A stretch of DNA of 11,125 nt from Deinococcus marmoris DSM 12784 (GCF_000701405.1 NZ_JNIV01000125.1:1-11125), one strand, 5' to 3'. Shown: positions 1-6,156, counted from the first letter of the stretch. Numbers and translations: made by a program. Notes: generated by a model not told the origin, from the sequence alone.

Positions 1-233
1 CTGTGAGGTTTGGGAATCACACAGTCATCGACACTCAGCGTTCCGTCCTCCTGCTCGATCTGCCTGACCAACGGCTTTGCCAGTTTCCAGAGCGTACGGG
101 AAAAAGCCTCTTCCTGACGCAAAAAACGAGTGACCTGATCGTGACTGACTTCCCCCAGCAGCAACTGGGCGAGCATGGTGGCACTCGTTTGACCGAACGA
201 GGAGATCAAGAAATCGCTGTACAGTTCCATCAT
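1..233 (-). CDS. IS4/IS701-type DDE transposase, N-terminal 77 residues (runs off the window)
   Basis: This is the first part of a transposase that would catalyse movement of the left-hand insertion sequence. Translation from the ATG at 233-231 (followed at once by a second ATG) gives MMELYSDFLISSFGQTSATM, then SHDQVTRFL around residues 30-38, and GTLSVDDCVIPKPH at residues 64-77. From memory, the MMELYSDFLISSFGQT opening and a VDD-x-V-x-x-KP segment are typical of a transposase group annotated as IS4 or IS701. One of D69/D70 should be the first catalytic Asp of the DDE triad. The start is supported by a strong ribosome site, GGGGAGGTG at 251-243, nine bases upstream. The frame stays open to base 1, and the rest lies outside. 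Family recognition is confident; assignment to one IS family is not. Confidence 0.8.
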   Translation of the reverse strand, partial: MMELYSDFLISSFGQTSATMLAQLLLGEVSHDQVTRFLRQEEAFSRTLWKLAKPLVRQIEQEDGTLSVDDCVIPKPH

Positions 234-350
234 CCGGCGAGTCACCTCCCCAGTTTGCGTCGCCGCAGTGCGAAGCAAGAAATCCTGATGATTTCATGGA
301 GTCTTCAAATCGTAGCGCGTAAGGTCAGTGATAATCAGATGTGCTGTAAC
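1..350 (-). mobile_element. Inner part and outer end of an IS4/IS701-type insertion sequence, cut by the window edge
   Basis: The element extends leftward out of the window. It holds the 5' part of a DDE transposase (1-233) and about 120 bases of non-coding sequence between the transposase start and the AT-rich gene that follows. Base composition changes sharply at about 355, so the IS end probably lies between about 300 and 357. The right edge given here is approximate. The other terminal inverted repeat is not in the window, so neither the exact end nor the target duplication can be fixed. Confidence 0.6.
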
Positions 351-375
351 CGCTAGAATTGTCACTTCTTCTCCT

Positions 376-386
376 GGGAGGGAAGG
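376..386 (+). promoter_or_regulatory. Ribosome binding site deciding the start of the AT-rich membrane gene
   Basis: GGGAGGGAAGG contains GGAGG at 378-382, six bases before the ATG at 389. This favours the ATG over an in-frame TTG at 359, which has no such site and would put ten extra residues ahead of the first membrane helix. Confidence 0.6.
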
Positions 387-388
387 TC

Positions 389-916
389 ATGCTGAGAAAC
401 ACTTTTATAATTTATATTGTAGCAATCTCCTCGTATTATTTGATACTAATCGTTATCGCTGCACTAGGCTATAGCTTTAAGCCAGAAGAATGGCAAACGG
501 CAACAAAGTTCATTAAAGACTTCTTGGCATTATTAACCGCGCTTCCGACAGCAGCTCTGGCATTTGCTGTTCAGCAACGCCTGACATTTATTAAAGAATT
601 GCGCGATGGGTATGGAAAATGTGTTGATGCGGTAGAGGAAGCTATATTCTATTGTAAGTCTAGCCAAATAGACTTGAAAGAAAAACTAAGAGTATTGAAG
701 GGATTAAGCATTGCGATTGAAAAAGTTAGGGGTATTTACGATGACAAAGGGTCTACAGCTTATCCTGTAGATGATCTTAAAAAGATATATGACATTATCG
801 CCTATGACAATAGTGGAAATCTTGCCGAAATGGGAAAAAAAATTGAAATAACTTGGAAAAGTGCGAGACAAGTATTTTTAACTGAGATAGATAGAGGTGG
901 TAGAAAAATAAACTGA
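389..916 (+). CDS. AT-rich orphan: two-helix membrane protein with cytoplasmic helical domain, unknown function
   Basis: I do not recognise a named family. The 175-residue product begins MLRNTFIIYIVAISS. It has two hydrophobic segments, about residues 5-28 and 41-59, joined by a short polar link. About 115 mostly helical, charged residues follow, with LRDGYGKCVDAVEEAIFYC, IEKVRGIYDD, YPVDDLKKIYDII and WKSARQVFLTEIDRG. This predicts an inner-membrane hairpin with a C-terminal cytoplasmic domain. I have a loose impression of similar small proteins in Proteobacteria, without a function. Base composition is strikingly AT-rich (about 40% GC by eye) compared with the high-GC flanks, and an IS lies immediately upstream; both suggest recent horizontal acquisition. 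It is transcribed alone and convergent with the next gene. A defence or phage-related role is possible, but nothing in the sequence shows it. Confidence 0.75.
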   Translation: MLRNTFIIYIVAISSYYLILIVIAALGYSFKPEEWQTATKFIKDFLALLTALPTAALAFAVQQRLTFIKELRDGYGKCVDAVEEAIFYCKSSQIDLKEKLRVLKGLSIAIEKVRGIYDDKGSTAYPVDDLKKIYDIIAYDNSGNLAEMGKKIEITWKSARQVFLTEIDRGGRKIN

Positions 917-921
917 TGTAA

Positions 922-991
922 CTCAAATGCTAGGTAAACAATGCTAGTAATATCCTTACAGTATGTATGCTTTTAGAATGATGCATTTGAG
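922..991. repeat. Perfect 9-bp inverted repeat with AT-rich spacer, plus a short direct repeat
   Basis: CTCAAATGC (922-930) is matched by GCATTTGAG (983-991) across a 52-base spacer. Inside, AATGCTAG occurs twice (926-933 and 940-947). The segment lies between the convergent AT-rich gene and the 63-residue gene. It could be a weak two-way terminator or a leftover of an inserted element. The long spacer makes a stable hairpin unlikely. No gene is seen between 917 and 1014. Confidence 0.4.
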
Positions 992-1014
992 ATACTTGCG
1001 TGATCTCGCTTAAC

Positions 1015-1206
1015 TCACTGAGGAACTGATTTTACCTTTCTGGAGTTATTTGTAACGAAAGCAGTCAGCGCCTCTAAGTATTGTGCCTCTAGTTCCATTT
1101 CCTGCACTAGCAACCCGTCTGGAAGCCGGGCGGCGGGCGTGATGGTTCCATCGTCGTTGAGCAACGCTTGTATACGGGCGGCACGGGCTTTGGCTCGGCT
1201 GGTCAT
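1015..1206 (-). CDS. Small hypothetical protein (63 aa) coupled to the DinB-family gene
   Basis: The product begins MTSRAKARAARIQALLNDDG, is mostly charged and helical by eye, and has no signal peptide, membrane segment or cysteine. I recognise no family. Its ATG (1206-1204) overlaps the TGA of the upstream DinB-family gene (1205-1203) in the classic ATGA arrangement, so it is probably translated by re-initiation and made in proportion to that protein. The central segment, about residues 31-50 (LLVQEMELEAQYLEALTAFV), could form an amphipathic helix able to bind a partner. That the gene is real rests on the stop/start overlap and on high-GC codon use like its neighbour; the function is unknown. 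Confidence 0.6.
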   Translation of the reverse strand: MTSRAKARAARIQALLNDDGTITPAARLPDGLLVQEMELEAQYLEALTAFVTNNSRKVKSVPQ

Positions 1207-1736
1207 GGCTCCTCCGGCATCAAATGGTTGCGAATCAGCAAAATCTGTCCACGGTGGCTGACTTCATCCTCAACGACGTGGAACCAAGCCCAGTAGTTGT
1301 TCACGAGCGAGCCGTCAGTGAGCGTGAATTCCCTGTTCAGCCAGTCGTCGTCACATCGGGCAAGTCCGGTGAGCGTGCGCTGGCGAACGCCTTCCAGCAG
1401 TTCTTGATAATAGGCGACTGGAAGGCCATTGTATTTTTCGCGTGCCACTTTTCCCAGTCTTATGGACGCGTCCCACTCGGCTTTCTCGTCGGCGCTTGGC
1501 AACCGCTCCTCAAGCGTGCGGATGCTGTAAATCAGTTTCAGAGAGACAATATGGGCCAGAAGCGCCCCTATAGAATTTCCATTCTCGCCGTGAAAGAAAT
1601 CAAGCTGCGCCACCGAAAGTCCGGCCACGGCGTCTAGCGTCGTCTGGCGCGAGTAATTCAGCATCCCTATCAGATCACTGATGCGCGGCGTGTAGCCTTG
1701 AATAGGTTGAATTCGGTAGTCGGCTCCGGGAGGCAC
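1203..1736 (-). CDS. DinB-family (four-helix bundle, metal-binding) protein
   Basis: The 177-residue product matches the DinB/DUF664 pattern: an opening YTPRISDLIGMLNYSRQTTL (residues 15-34), then LLAHIVSLK with His62, and WFHVVEDEVSHRGQILLIRN with His153 and His161. These three histidines are in the usual positions for the divalent metal site of DinB folds, which are expanded in Deinococcus. Members include thiol (bacillithiol or mycothiol) transferases and DNA-damage-induced proteins of unknown activity; which applies here cannot be told from sequence alone. The GTG start keeps the full first helix, and a TAATCT box sits six bases upstream, so the mRNA is probably leaderless. The 63-residue gene is translationally coupled downstream. 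The gene is divergent from the polytopic membrane protein at 1782. Confidence 0.85.
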   Translation of the reverse strand: MPPGADYRIQPIQGYTPRISDLIGMLNYSRQTTLDAVAGLSVAQLDFFHGENGNSIGALLAHIVSLKLIYSIRTLEERLPSADEKAEWDASIRLGKVAREKYNGLPVAYYQELLEGVRQRTLTGLARCDDDWLNREFTLTDGSLVNNYWAWFHVVEDEVSHRGQILLIRNHLMPEEP

Positions 1737-1742
1737 GAATCC

Positions 1743-1748
1743 AGATTA
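1743..1748 (-). promoter_or_regulatory. Leaderless-type -10 box for the DinB-family gene
   Basis: On the minus strand the bases read TAATCT, six bases before the GTG at 1736. A weak -35-like TTACGC lies 17 bases further upstream (1771-1766), overlapping the -10 box of the divergent gene. Confidence 0.45.
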
Positions 1749-1768
1749 TCCAACCTGCTGGCCCGGCG

Positions 1769-1774
1769 TAAACT
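1769..1774 (+). promoter_or_regulatory. Leaderless-type -10 box for the polytopic membrane gene
   Basis: TAAACT lies seven bases before the ATG at 1782. No good ribosome site is present, and the -35 region (TTATCC, 1746-1751) is poor. The box supports the ATG at 1782 over an upstream in-frame ATG at 1698. Confidence 0.45.
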
Positions 1775-1781
1775 ACCTCCC

Positions 1782-2837
1782 ATGACCACCGCGCCCCCGT
1801 CCCTTCAGGCTGCCCAGGCTCCGGCCCCGGCTGCCGCCTACCGCGCCACGCCCACGCAGAATCTGGTGACCATCGCGCTGGCGTGGTGGCTGCTGGCGGG
1901 GCTGTTTCTGGACGGCTGGGCGCACAACAACCTGGGCGAGTCGCTGGAAACCTTCTTCACGCCCTGGCACGCGGTCTTTTACAGCGGTTTCCTGGCGGTG
2001 GCGGGCTGGTGCCTGTTCCTGGCCTGGGGCGGCTGGCGCATGGGGCGGCGCGGGCTGGCGGCCTTCCCCGACGGCTACAGCCTGGCGGCGCTGGGCGTGC
2101 CACTGTTCGGGCTGGGCGGCCTGGGCGATCTGACCTGGCACACGGTTTTCGGCATAGAGGTGGGCATTGAGGCGCTGCTCTCGCCCACGCACCTGCTGCT
2201 GTTCGCGGGCGGCTCGCTGATTGCCGCCTCGCCGCTGAACGCTGCGTGGCAATCGCCCACGGGCCGCCGTGCGCCGCTGCTCCTGCGCTGGGCGGCGGTG
2301 CTGTCGGCCACGTCGCTGCTGGCGTTCACGGCCTTTATGCACATGTACATGTGGGGCCTGCTGAGCGTCCCGCAGGGCCTGGGCTGGGTGCAGACGCGCG
2401 GCGAACTCAGCGCCGTGCTTCTCACCGCCCTGATGCTGGCCGCGCCCGTGCTGCTGCTGCTGCGCCGCTTCGCCCTGCCCTTCGGCGCAATCACGGTGAT
2501 GTACACCCTGACGAATCTGGGGATGGCCCTGATGCTCGCCCCCGGCGACTGGCGCTTGCCCGCCGTGGCGCTGGGCTGTGGCCTGCTGGCGGATGTGCTG
2601 TGTGTGCTGCTGCGGCCCTCGCCGTCGCGGCCCCTGGCGTTCCGGGCCTTTGCTGTGCTGCTGCCGCTGGCGGTGTGGGTGCCGTATCTGGGCGGTGCGG
2701 TGCGGCTGGGCCTCAGCAACCTGAGCCTGGAGCTGTGGCTGGGCGTGGCGGTCATGACCGGGCTGGGCGGGCTGGCTTTGTCGGCGCTGGTGCTGCCGCC
2801 TGCTTTGCCTGCTGGGGCTTTGGGGGAAGAGGGTTAA
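1782..2837 (+). CDS. Polytopic membrane protein with conserved-looking intramembrane histidines, function unknown
   Basis: The 351-residue product has a Pro/Ala-rich N-terminal tail (1-25) and about nine or ten membrane helices between residues 29 and 342. The first half carries regularly placed histidines in short motifs: DGWAHNN (His48), FTPWHAVF (His63), GDLTWHTVFGIEVGIE (His120, Glu126, Glu130), LLSPTHLLLF (His137) and FMHMYMWG (His187 with Met186/188/190). From memory these motifs recur in an uncharacterised Deinococcus/actinobacterial membrane family. They could bind metal or heme; that is inference. The start at 1782 is preferred over the open frame from 1698 because of the -10 box at 1769 and because the longer form would overlap the divergent DinB-family gene. 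The gene is convergent with the DUF305 gene across a palindromic element. Confidence 0.8.
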   Translation: MTTAPPSLQAAQAPAPAAAYRATPTQNLVTIALAWWLLAGLFLDGWAHNNLGESLETFFTPWHAVFYSGFLAVAGWCLFLAWGGWRMGRRGLAAFPDGYSLAALGVPLFGLGGLGDLTWHTVFGIEVGIEALLSPTHLLLFAGGSLIAASPLNAAWQSPTGRRAPLLLRWAAVLSATSLLAFTAFMHMYMWGLLSVPQGLGWVQTRGELSAVLLTALMLAAPVLLLLRRFALPFGAITVMYTLTNLGMALMLAPGDWRLPAVALGCGLLADVLCVLLRPSPSRPLAFRAFAVLLPLAVWVPYLGGAVRLGLSNLSLELWLGVAVMTGLGGLALSALVLPPALPAGALGEEG

Positions 2838-2856
2838 TTTTTTGGGGGGCTGTCTG

Positions 2857-2995
2857 CGGTTTAACCCCTCCGCCCCTTCGGGGCACCTCCCCTTAGAAGG
2901 GAGGCAAGGAGATTGCTGTGCTGCACGGTCTTCTGCGCTTTTTTGGCTCCCTTTTGAGGGGAGCTGGCTGCGAAGCAGACTGAGGGGTCAAACCG
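2857..2995. repeat. Palindrome-rich inverted-repeat element between convergent genes, likely two-way terminator or MITE-like
   Basis: The arms CGGTTTAACCCCTC (2857-2870) and GAGGGGTCAAACCG (2982-2995) are inverted repeats with one mismatch. Inside each arm are further hairpins: GCCCC-TTC-GGGGC (2872-2884) and CCTCCCCTT/AAGGGAGG (2886-2904) on the left, and GCTCCC/GGGAGC (2946-2964) and CTGC-GAA-GCAG (2968-2978) on the right. The two halves therefore look like two copies of a roughly 45-base unit in opposite orientation. From memory, similar CCCCTC...CTTCG...CTCCCCT units are dispersed in many bacterial genomes. The position between convergent genes suits transcription termination in both directions. 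Confidence 0.6.
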
Positions 2996-3021
2996 TGGGG
3001 CCATCCCCTTAACCCCCACCC

Positions 3022-3645
3022 TCAATGCCCCATCCCCGGCATCCCCATGTCCATCTCTGGAAACGGCAACACTTCCGCCCCTCGCGCCCGCAACAGCGAG
3101 GTCATAAACCGAATCTCGCCGCCCTGAACGGCTTGCATCTGCCGGGCCAGATGGCGCACCTGGGGCAGCACGCCCGGCTCCAGTGCGGGCGGGATCATCC
3201 GCAGTGCGCCCTGGTGGTGGCGGGTCATCAGTTGCAGGGAGGCGGTTTCGGCCTGCGCGATGGGCAGCGTTTTCAGCGACAGCAACTCCGCACCCGACGC
3301 CATGCCCATGCTGCGGGCGTGATCGGCGGACATGGTGAAGGTATCCGGCTGCCTCCACAGCGTCAGAAAGCCGCGCATCTGGCGAATCTGTTCCTCCTGC
3401 GACAGTTGAATGTCCAGCGCCGCCGAGCGGATGGTGCGGTCTGCGCTGCGCCGCCGGATCAGAATTGCCATCGTAATCGCCTGATCGTGGTGGGCGATCA
3501 TGCCGCGCGTGAAGGCGACTTCGGGACTGTCGGCGGCGGGCATGGGCTTGCGCGGCGTCAGGAGCAAGAAGATGCCGATGCCCACGGCAAACAGCAGCAG
3601 AGCCAACGCGGCCAGTTTCTGAGAATTACGGCTGGCGCGCGTCAT
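3022..3645 (-). CDS. Membrane-anchored DUF305 protein with Met/His-rich tail, probable metal (copper) binding
   Basis: The 207-residue product has one N-terminal membrane helix (about residues 11-29), which should leave the rest outside the membrane. The DUF305 (ferritin-like, helical) domain follows, with both hallmark motifs: MIAHHDQAITMA (His52/His53/Asp54) and MTRHHQGALRMI (His143/His144). The C-terminus is MDMGMPGMGH, a Met/His string like those of periplasmic copper proteins. DUF305 includes CopM of Synechocystis, which binds copper, so copper handling is a reasonable inference, not shown here. The start (ATG, 3645) lies 20 bases inside the end of trhO and has no clear ribosome site, which suggests translational coupling. 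It is the last gene of the GNAT-trhO-DUF305 group. Confidence 0.85.
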   Translation of the reverse strand: MTRASRNSQKLAALALLLFAVGIGIFLLLTPRKPMPAADSPEVAFTRGMIAHHDQAITMAILIRRRSADRTIRSAALDIQLSQEEQIRQMRGFLTLWRQPDTFTMSADHARSMGMASGAELLSLKTLPIAQAETASLQLMTRHHQGALRMIPPALEPGVLPQVRHLARQMQAVQGGEIRFMTSLLRARGAEVLPFPEMDMGMPGMGH

Positions 3646-4525
3646 ACATCCGCTGACGATCCCTGAATGCCGCTTTCTGCGCGTCCGTCGTCGCCTCCAC
3701 GCAATTCGGGCAGCTCACGCCTTCCTCGTAGGCCGAATGCGCCCGCTCATCCGCGCCCAGTGGCCAGCCGCACGAGTGGCACATGGCGGCCCCACCTTCG
3801 CGCAGGCCGTGGCCCACGGTCACGCGGCCATCGAAGACGAAGCATTCGCCGTGCCAGCGGCTGTCCTCTTCCGACACATCTTCCAGATACTTCAGGATGC
3901 CGCCGCGCAGGTGCAGCACATCTGTGAAGCCGCGCTCACGTAGCAGGCTGGTGCTTTTCTCGCAGCGGATACCCCCGGTGCAGAACATGGCGACGCGTTT
4001 ACCTGCCAGTTCCCCGGCGTGTGCGTCCAGCCACGCGGGAAACTCGCGGAAGCTGTCGATTTCGGGGTTGACCGCGCCCTCAAAGGTTCCGGCGCTGACC
4101 TCGTAGCGGTTGCGGGTGTCCACCACCACCACATCAGGATCAGCGATCAGGGCGTTCCAGTCGCCTGCCTCCACGTACTGCCCGGCCTGGGAGGTGGGTT
4201 CCACAGGAAGGCCCAGCGTCACGATCTCGGATTTCAGGCGCACCTTGAAGCGTTTGAAGGGCTGTTCGGTGCTATATGACTCTTTGGCTTCCAGTCGGTC
4301 AAAACCCGCTGATTGGAGGAAGTTGGTCAGCCCGTCAATCGCCGCGCGTGAACCAGCCACCGTGCCGTTGATTCCCTCCGAGGCGACGATCAGCGTGCCG
4401 CAAAGGCCGGAGCTTTGGCCCAGTTCCAGCAACTCGGCACGCAGGGCGGCGGGGTCTGGCAGGGTGCGAAACTGGTATAGGGCCAGAACGGTGAAGGGAG
4501 CAGGGGAGGGTGGAACACTCGGCAT
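3626..4525 (-). CDS. trhO: tRNA uridine(34) hydroxylase TrhO (YceA), rhodanese-domain enzyme
   Basis: The enzyme hydroxylates U34 in the anticodon of certain tRNAs using oxygen, giving 5-hydroxyuridine, the first step towards cmo5U-type wobble bases. The 299-residue product has the expected parts: an N-terminal acylphosphatase-like domain with GTLIVASEGINGTVAG (residues 43-58), a rhodanese domain with VVVVDTRNRYE (132-142) and the active-site loop MFCTGGIRCEKS (Cys182, second Cys188), then LHLRGGILKYLE (205-216). A C-terminal segment carries CHSC (249-252) and CPNC (272-275), a possible zinc site seen in many members. The length is slightly under that of the E. coli protein. A TATTCT box eight bases before the ATG suggests its own promoter, 37 bases after the GNAT gene. 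Its 3' end overlaps the DUF305 gene. Confidence 0.93.
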   Translation of the reverse strand: MPSVPPSPAPFTVLALYQFRTLPDPAALRAELLELGQSSGLCGTLIVASEGINGTVAGSRAAIDGLTNFLQSAGFDRLEAKESYSTEQPFKRFKVRLKSEIVTLGLPVEPTSQAGQYVEAGDWNALIADPDVVVVDTRNRYEVSAGTFEGAVNPEIDSFREFPAWLDAHAGELAGKRVAMFCTGGIRCEKSTSLLRERGFTDVLHLRGGILKYLEDVSEEDSRWHGECFVFDGRVTVGHGLREGGAAMCHSCGWPLGADERAHSAYEEGVSCPNCVEATTDAQKAAFRDRQRMYDARQP

Positions 4526-4533
4526 GGCCCCAT

Positions 4534-4539
4534 AGAATA
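4534..4539 (-). promoter_or_regulatory. Leaderless-type -10 box for trhO
   Basis: The minus strand reads TATTCT, eight bases before the ATG at 4525. No clear -35 is seen. It would allow transcription of trhO and the DUF305 gene apart from the upstream GNAT gene. Confidence 0.4.
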
Positions 4540-4562
4540 GCGGCCCCGCCCTCGCCTCAGCG

Positions 4563-4991
4563 TCAGTTCAGATAGTCTCCGTCCAGCACTCCATCCTTCC
4601 CACTCTGGCGGGCGTAGTCGCGGCGGACCATAGCGTTGCCGCGCATCATGCCGAAGCGTTCGTAGAAGGGCACCAGATCGTCGTCGCAGGCGGTGTCGAT
4701 CATGTACAGACCGTCCAGTTGGGCCAGCAGGTTTTCCACCAGTTGCGAGGCGACGCCCTGCCCCCGCCACTGCGCCCTAACCTCCAGCAGCGGAATGTAG
4801 GCGCTCAGCACGCCGTCGCTGATGGCGTAGGCAAAGCCGATTACCTGCCCGTCCTCCACCGCCAGCGCCCTGTGGGACGCCCCGGAGAGAATGCGCCACA
4901 GCGTTTCCGGTGTCGGTGGATTGGGCCAGCCTTCAAAAAAACCGGTCAGGGCGGCGGGCGTGATTCCTTCCAGCGTGGTCTGAATCTGCAT
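4563..4991 (-). CDS. GNAT-family N-acetyltransferase
   Basis: The 142-residue protein has the GNAT fold pattern. N-terminal helices contain GFFEGWPNPPTPE (residues 17-29), followed by the strands LAVEDGQVIGFAYAISDG (43-60) and YIPLLEVRAQWRGQGVASQL (65-84). Within the last, RGQGVA (76-81) is the acetyl-CoA pyrophosphate-binding loop (motif A). Motif B is at VPFYERFGM (107-115). The acceptor substrate cannot be inferred. The open frame extends 39 residues further upstream, but that part (Trp/Cys-rich) lies over the divergent OYE gene and does not look like the family; the ATG at 4991, giving MQIQTTLEG, is the natural start. It is the first gene of the minus-strand group, followed after 37 bases by trhO. 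Unlike its neighbours it has no TANNNT box next to the start; a weak AGAGTGG may serve as ribosome site. Confidence 0.85.
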   Translation of the reverse strand: MQIQTTLEGITPAALTGFFEGWPNPPTPETLWRILSGASHRALAVEDGQVIGFAYAISDGVLSAYIPLLEVRAQWRGQGVASQLVENLLAQLDGLYMIDTACDDDLVPFYERFGMMRGNAMVRRDYARQSGKDGVLDGDYLN

Positions 4992-5058
4992 TTTTACCAC
5001 TCTGAAGCATGGGCAGAGGCTAAGCATCGGCCATCTGGCGGACCCTTCACCGCACCAG

Positions 5059-5064
5059 TACATT
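5059..5064 (+). promoter_or_regulatory. Leaderless-type -10 box for the OYE gene
   Basis: TACATT lies six bases before the ATG at 5071. No recognisable -35 and no ribosome site are seen in the 79-base divergent gap. Confidence 0.4.
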
Positions 5065-5070
5065 GTCCAG

Positions 5071-6156
5071 ATGCCCGACAACGCCCCAAAGCTGTTCCAG
5101 CCGCTCAAGCTTCAACGTCTCACTCTGCCCAACCGTATCGTCGTCTCGCCCATGTGCATGTACAGCGCGCATGACGGGCTGGCCAACGATTTTCATCTGG
5201 TCCACCTGGGTCAGTTTGCGCTGGCCGGGGCGGGCCTGATCTTCACCGAGGCCGCCGCCGTCTCGCCGGAAGGCCGGATCAGTCCCGAGGACCTGGGGCT
5301 GTGGTCCGACGATCATATCGTGCCGCTGGGCCGCGTGACCGACTTTATCCACGCCCACGGCAGTCTGGTGGGGATTCAACTGGCGCACGCGGGGCGCAAG
5401 GCCAGCACCTACGCCCCGTGGCGCGGCAAGGGCGCGGTGACGCCTGAACACGGCGGCTGGGGCGTGATCGGGCCAGATACCCAGTCCTTCGCGCCGATTT
5501 TCCCCACCCCCAGCGCCATGACTTCTGTTGACATCAAGCGCGTGATCCAGGATTTCGTGTCCGCTGCCCAACGTGCAGAAATGGCAGGCTTTGACGCCGT
5601 GGAGGTCCACGCGGCGCACGGTTACCTGCTGCACCAGTTCCTCTCGCCGCTGTCCAACTCGCGCACCGACGAGTACGGCGGCTCCTTTGAAAACCGCACG
5701 CGCTTCGTCATGGACGTGGTGCGGGCCGTGCGTGGCGGCTGGCCCATGCACAAGCCGCTGTTCGTGCGCCTGAGCGCTACCGACTGGGCCGAGGGCGGCT
5801 GGGATCTGGAGCAGACCGTGAAACTGGCGGGCCTGCTCAGCCGCGAGGGCGTGGACGTGCTGGACGTCAGCAGCGGCGGCCTGACCACGGCGCAGCAGAT
5901 CACCCCCGGACCCGGCTATCAGGTGCCTTTCGCCTCCGCCGTCAAGGTGGCCGTGTCCGGGCTGGACGTGATGGCCGTGGGCATGATCGAGTCGCCGGAA
6001 CAGGCCGAAGCGATCCTGCAAAACGGCGAGGCCGATCTGATCGCGCTGGGCCGTCCTTTTCTGGGCGATCCCCACTGGTCCCAGTTCGCCGCGCAGAAAC
6101 TGGGGGCCGATCTGGAGATGGTGCCGCAGTACCAGCGCGGCCACCGTCTGGACTAG
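5071..6156 (+). CDS. NADH:flavin oxidoreductase / Old Yellow Enzyme, YqjM-like ene-reductase
   Basis: This FMN enzyme would reduce activated C=C bonds of enones or other electrophiles with NAD(P)H, in the cytoplasm; the physiological substrate is unknown. The 361-residue TIM barrel shows clear class marks. RIVVSPMCMYSAHDG (residues 22-36) has Cys29 and Tyr31, the flavin-tuning Cys and adjacent Tyr of the YqjM (thermophilic-like) class. IQLAHAGRKAS (102-112) and VEVHAAHGYLLHQFLSP (177-193) follow, the latter with the His180/His183 substrate-binding pair. Next is SNSRTDEYGGSFENRTRF (195-212), DVSSGG (265-270), and LIALGRPFLGDP (323-334) for FMN phosphate binding. Length is normal for the class. 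It is transcribed alone, divergent from the GNAT gene. Such enzymes often respond to oxidative or electrophile stress, but no operator is recognisable. Confidence 0.93.
   Translation: MPDNAPKLFQPLKLQRLTLPNRIVVSPMCMYSAHDGLANDFHLVHLGQFALAGAGLIFTEAAAVSPEGRISPEDLGLWSDDHIVPLGRVTDFIHAHGSLVGIQLAHAGRKASTYAPWRGKGAVTPEHGGWGVIGPDTQSFAPIFPTPSAMTSVDIKRVIQDFVSAAQRAEMAGFDAVEVHAAHGYLLHQFLSPLSNSRTDEYGGSFENRTRFVMDVVRAVRGGWPMHKPLFVRLSATDWAEGGWDLEQTVKLAGLLSREGVDVLDVSSGGLTTAQQITPGPGYQVPFASAVKVAVSGLDVMAVGMIESPEQAEAILQNGEADLIALGRPFLGDPHWSQFAAQKLGADLEMVPQYQRGHRLD

Noticed and set aside
359..388. Longer N-terminus for the AT-rich gene from a TTG at 359
   Set aside because: The TTG has no ribosome site and lies at the IS junction; the ATG at 389 has GGAGG at a proper distance and begins right before the first membrane helix.
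1698..1781. Longer N-terminus for the polytopic membrane protein from 1698
   Set aside because: It would overlap the divergent DinB-family gene, adds an Arg-rich stretch unlike the rest, and the -10 box at 1769 points to the ATG at 1782.
5047..6144. Long open frame (365 codons) antisense to the OYE gene
   Set aside because: Its product is rich in His, Gln, Arg and Gly without any fold pattern, as expected from the complement of a high-GC gene; the OYE frame has every family motif.
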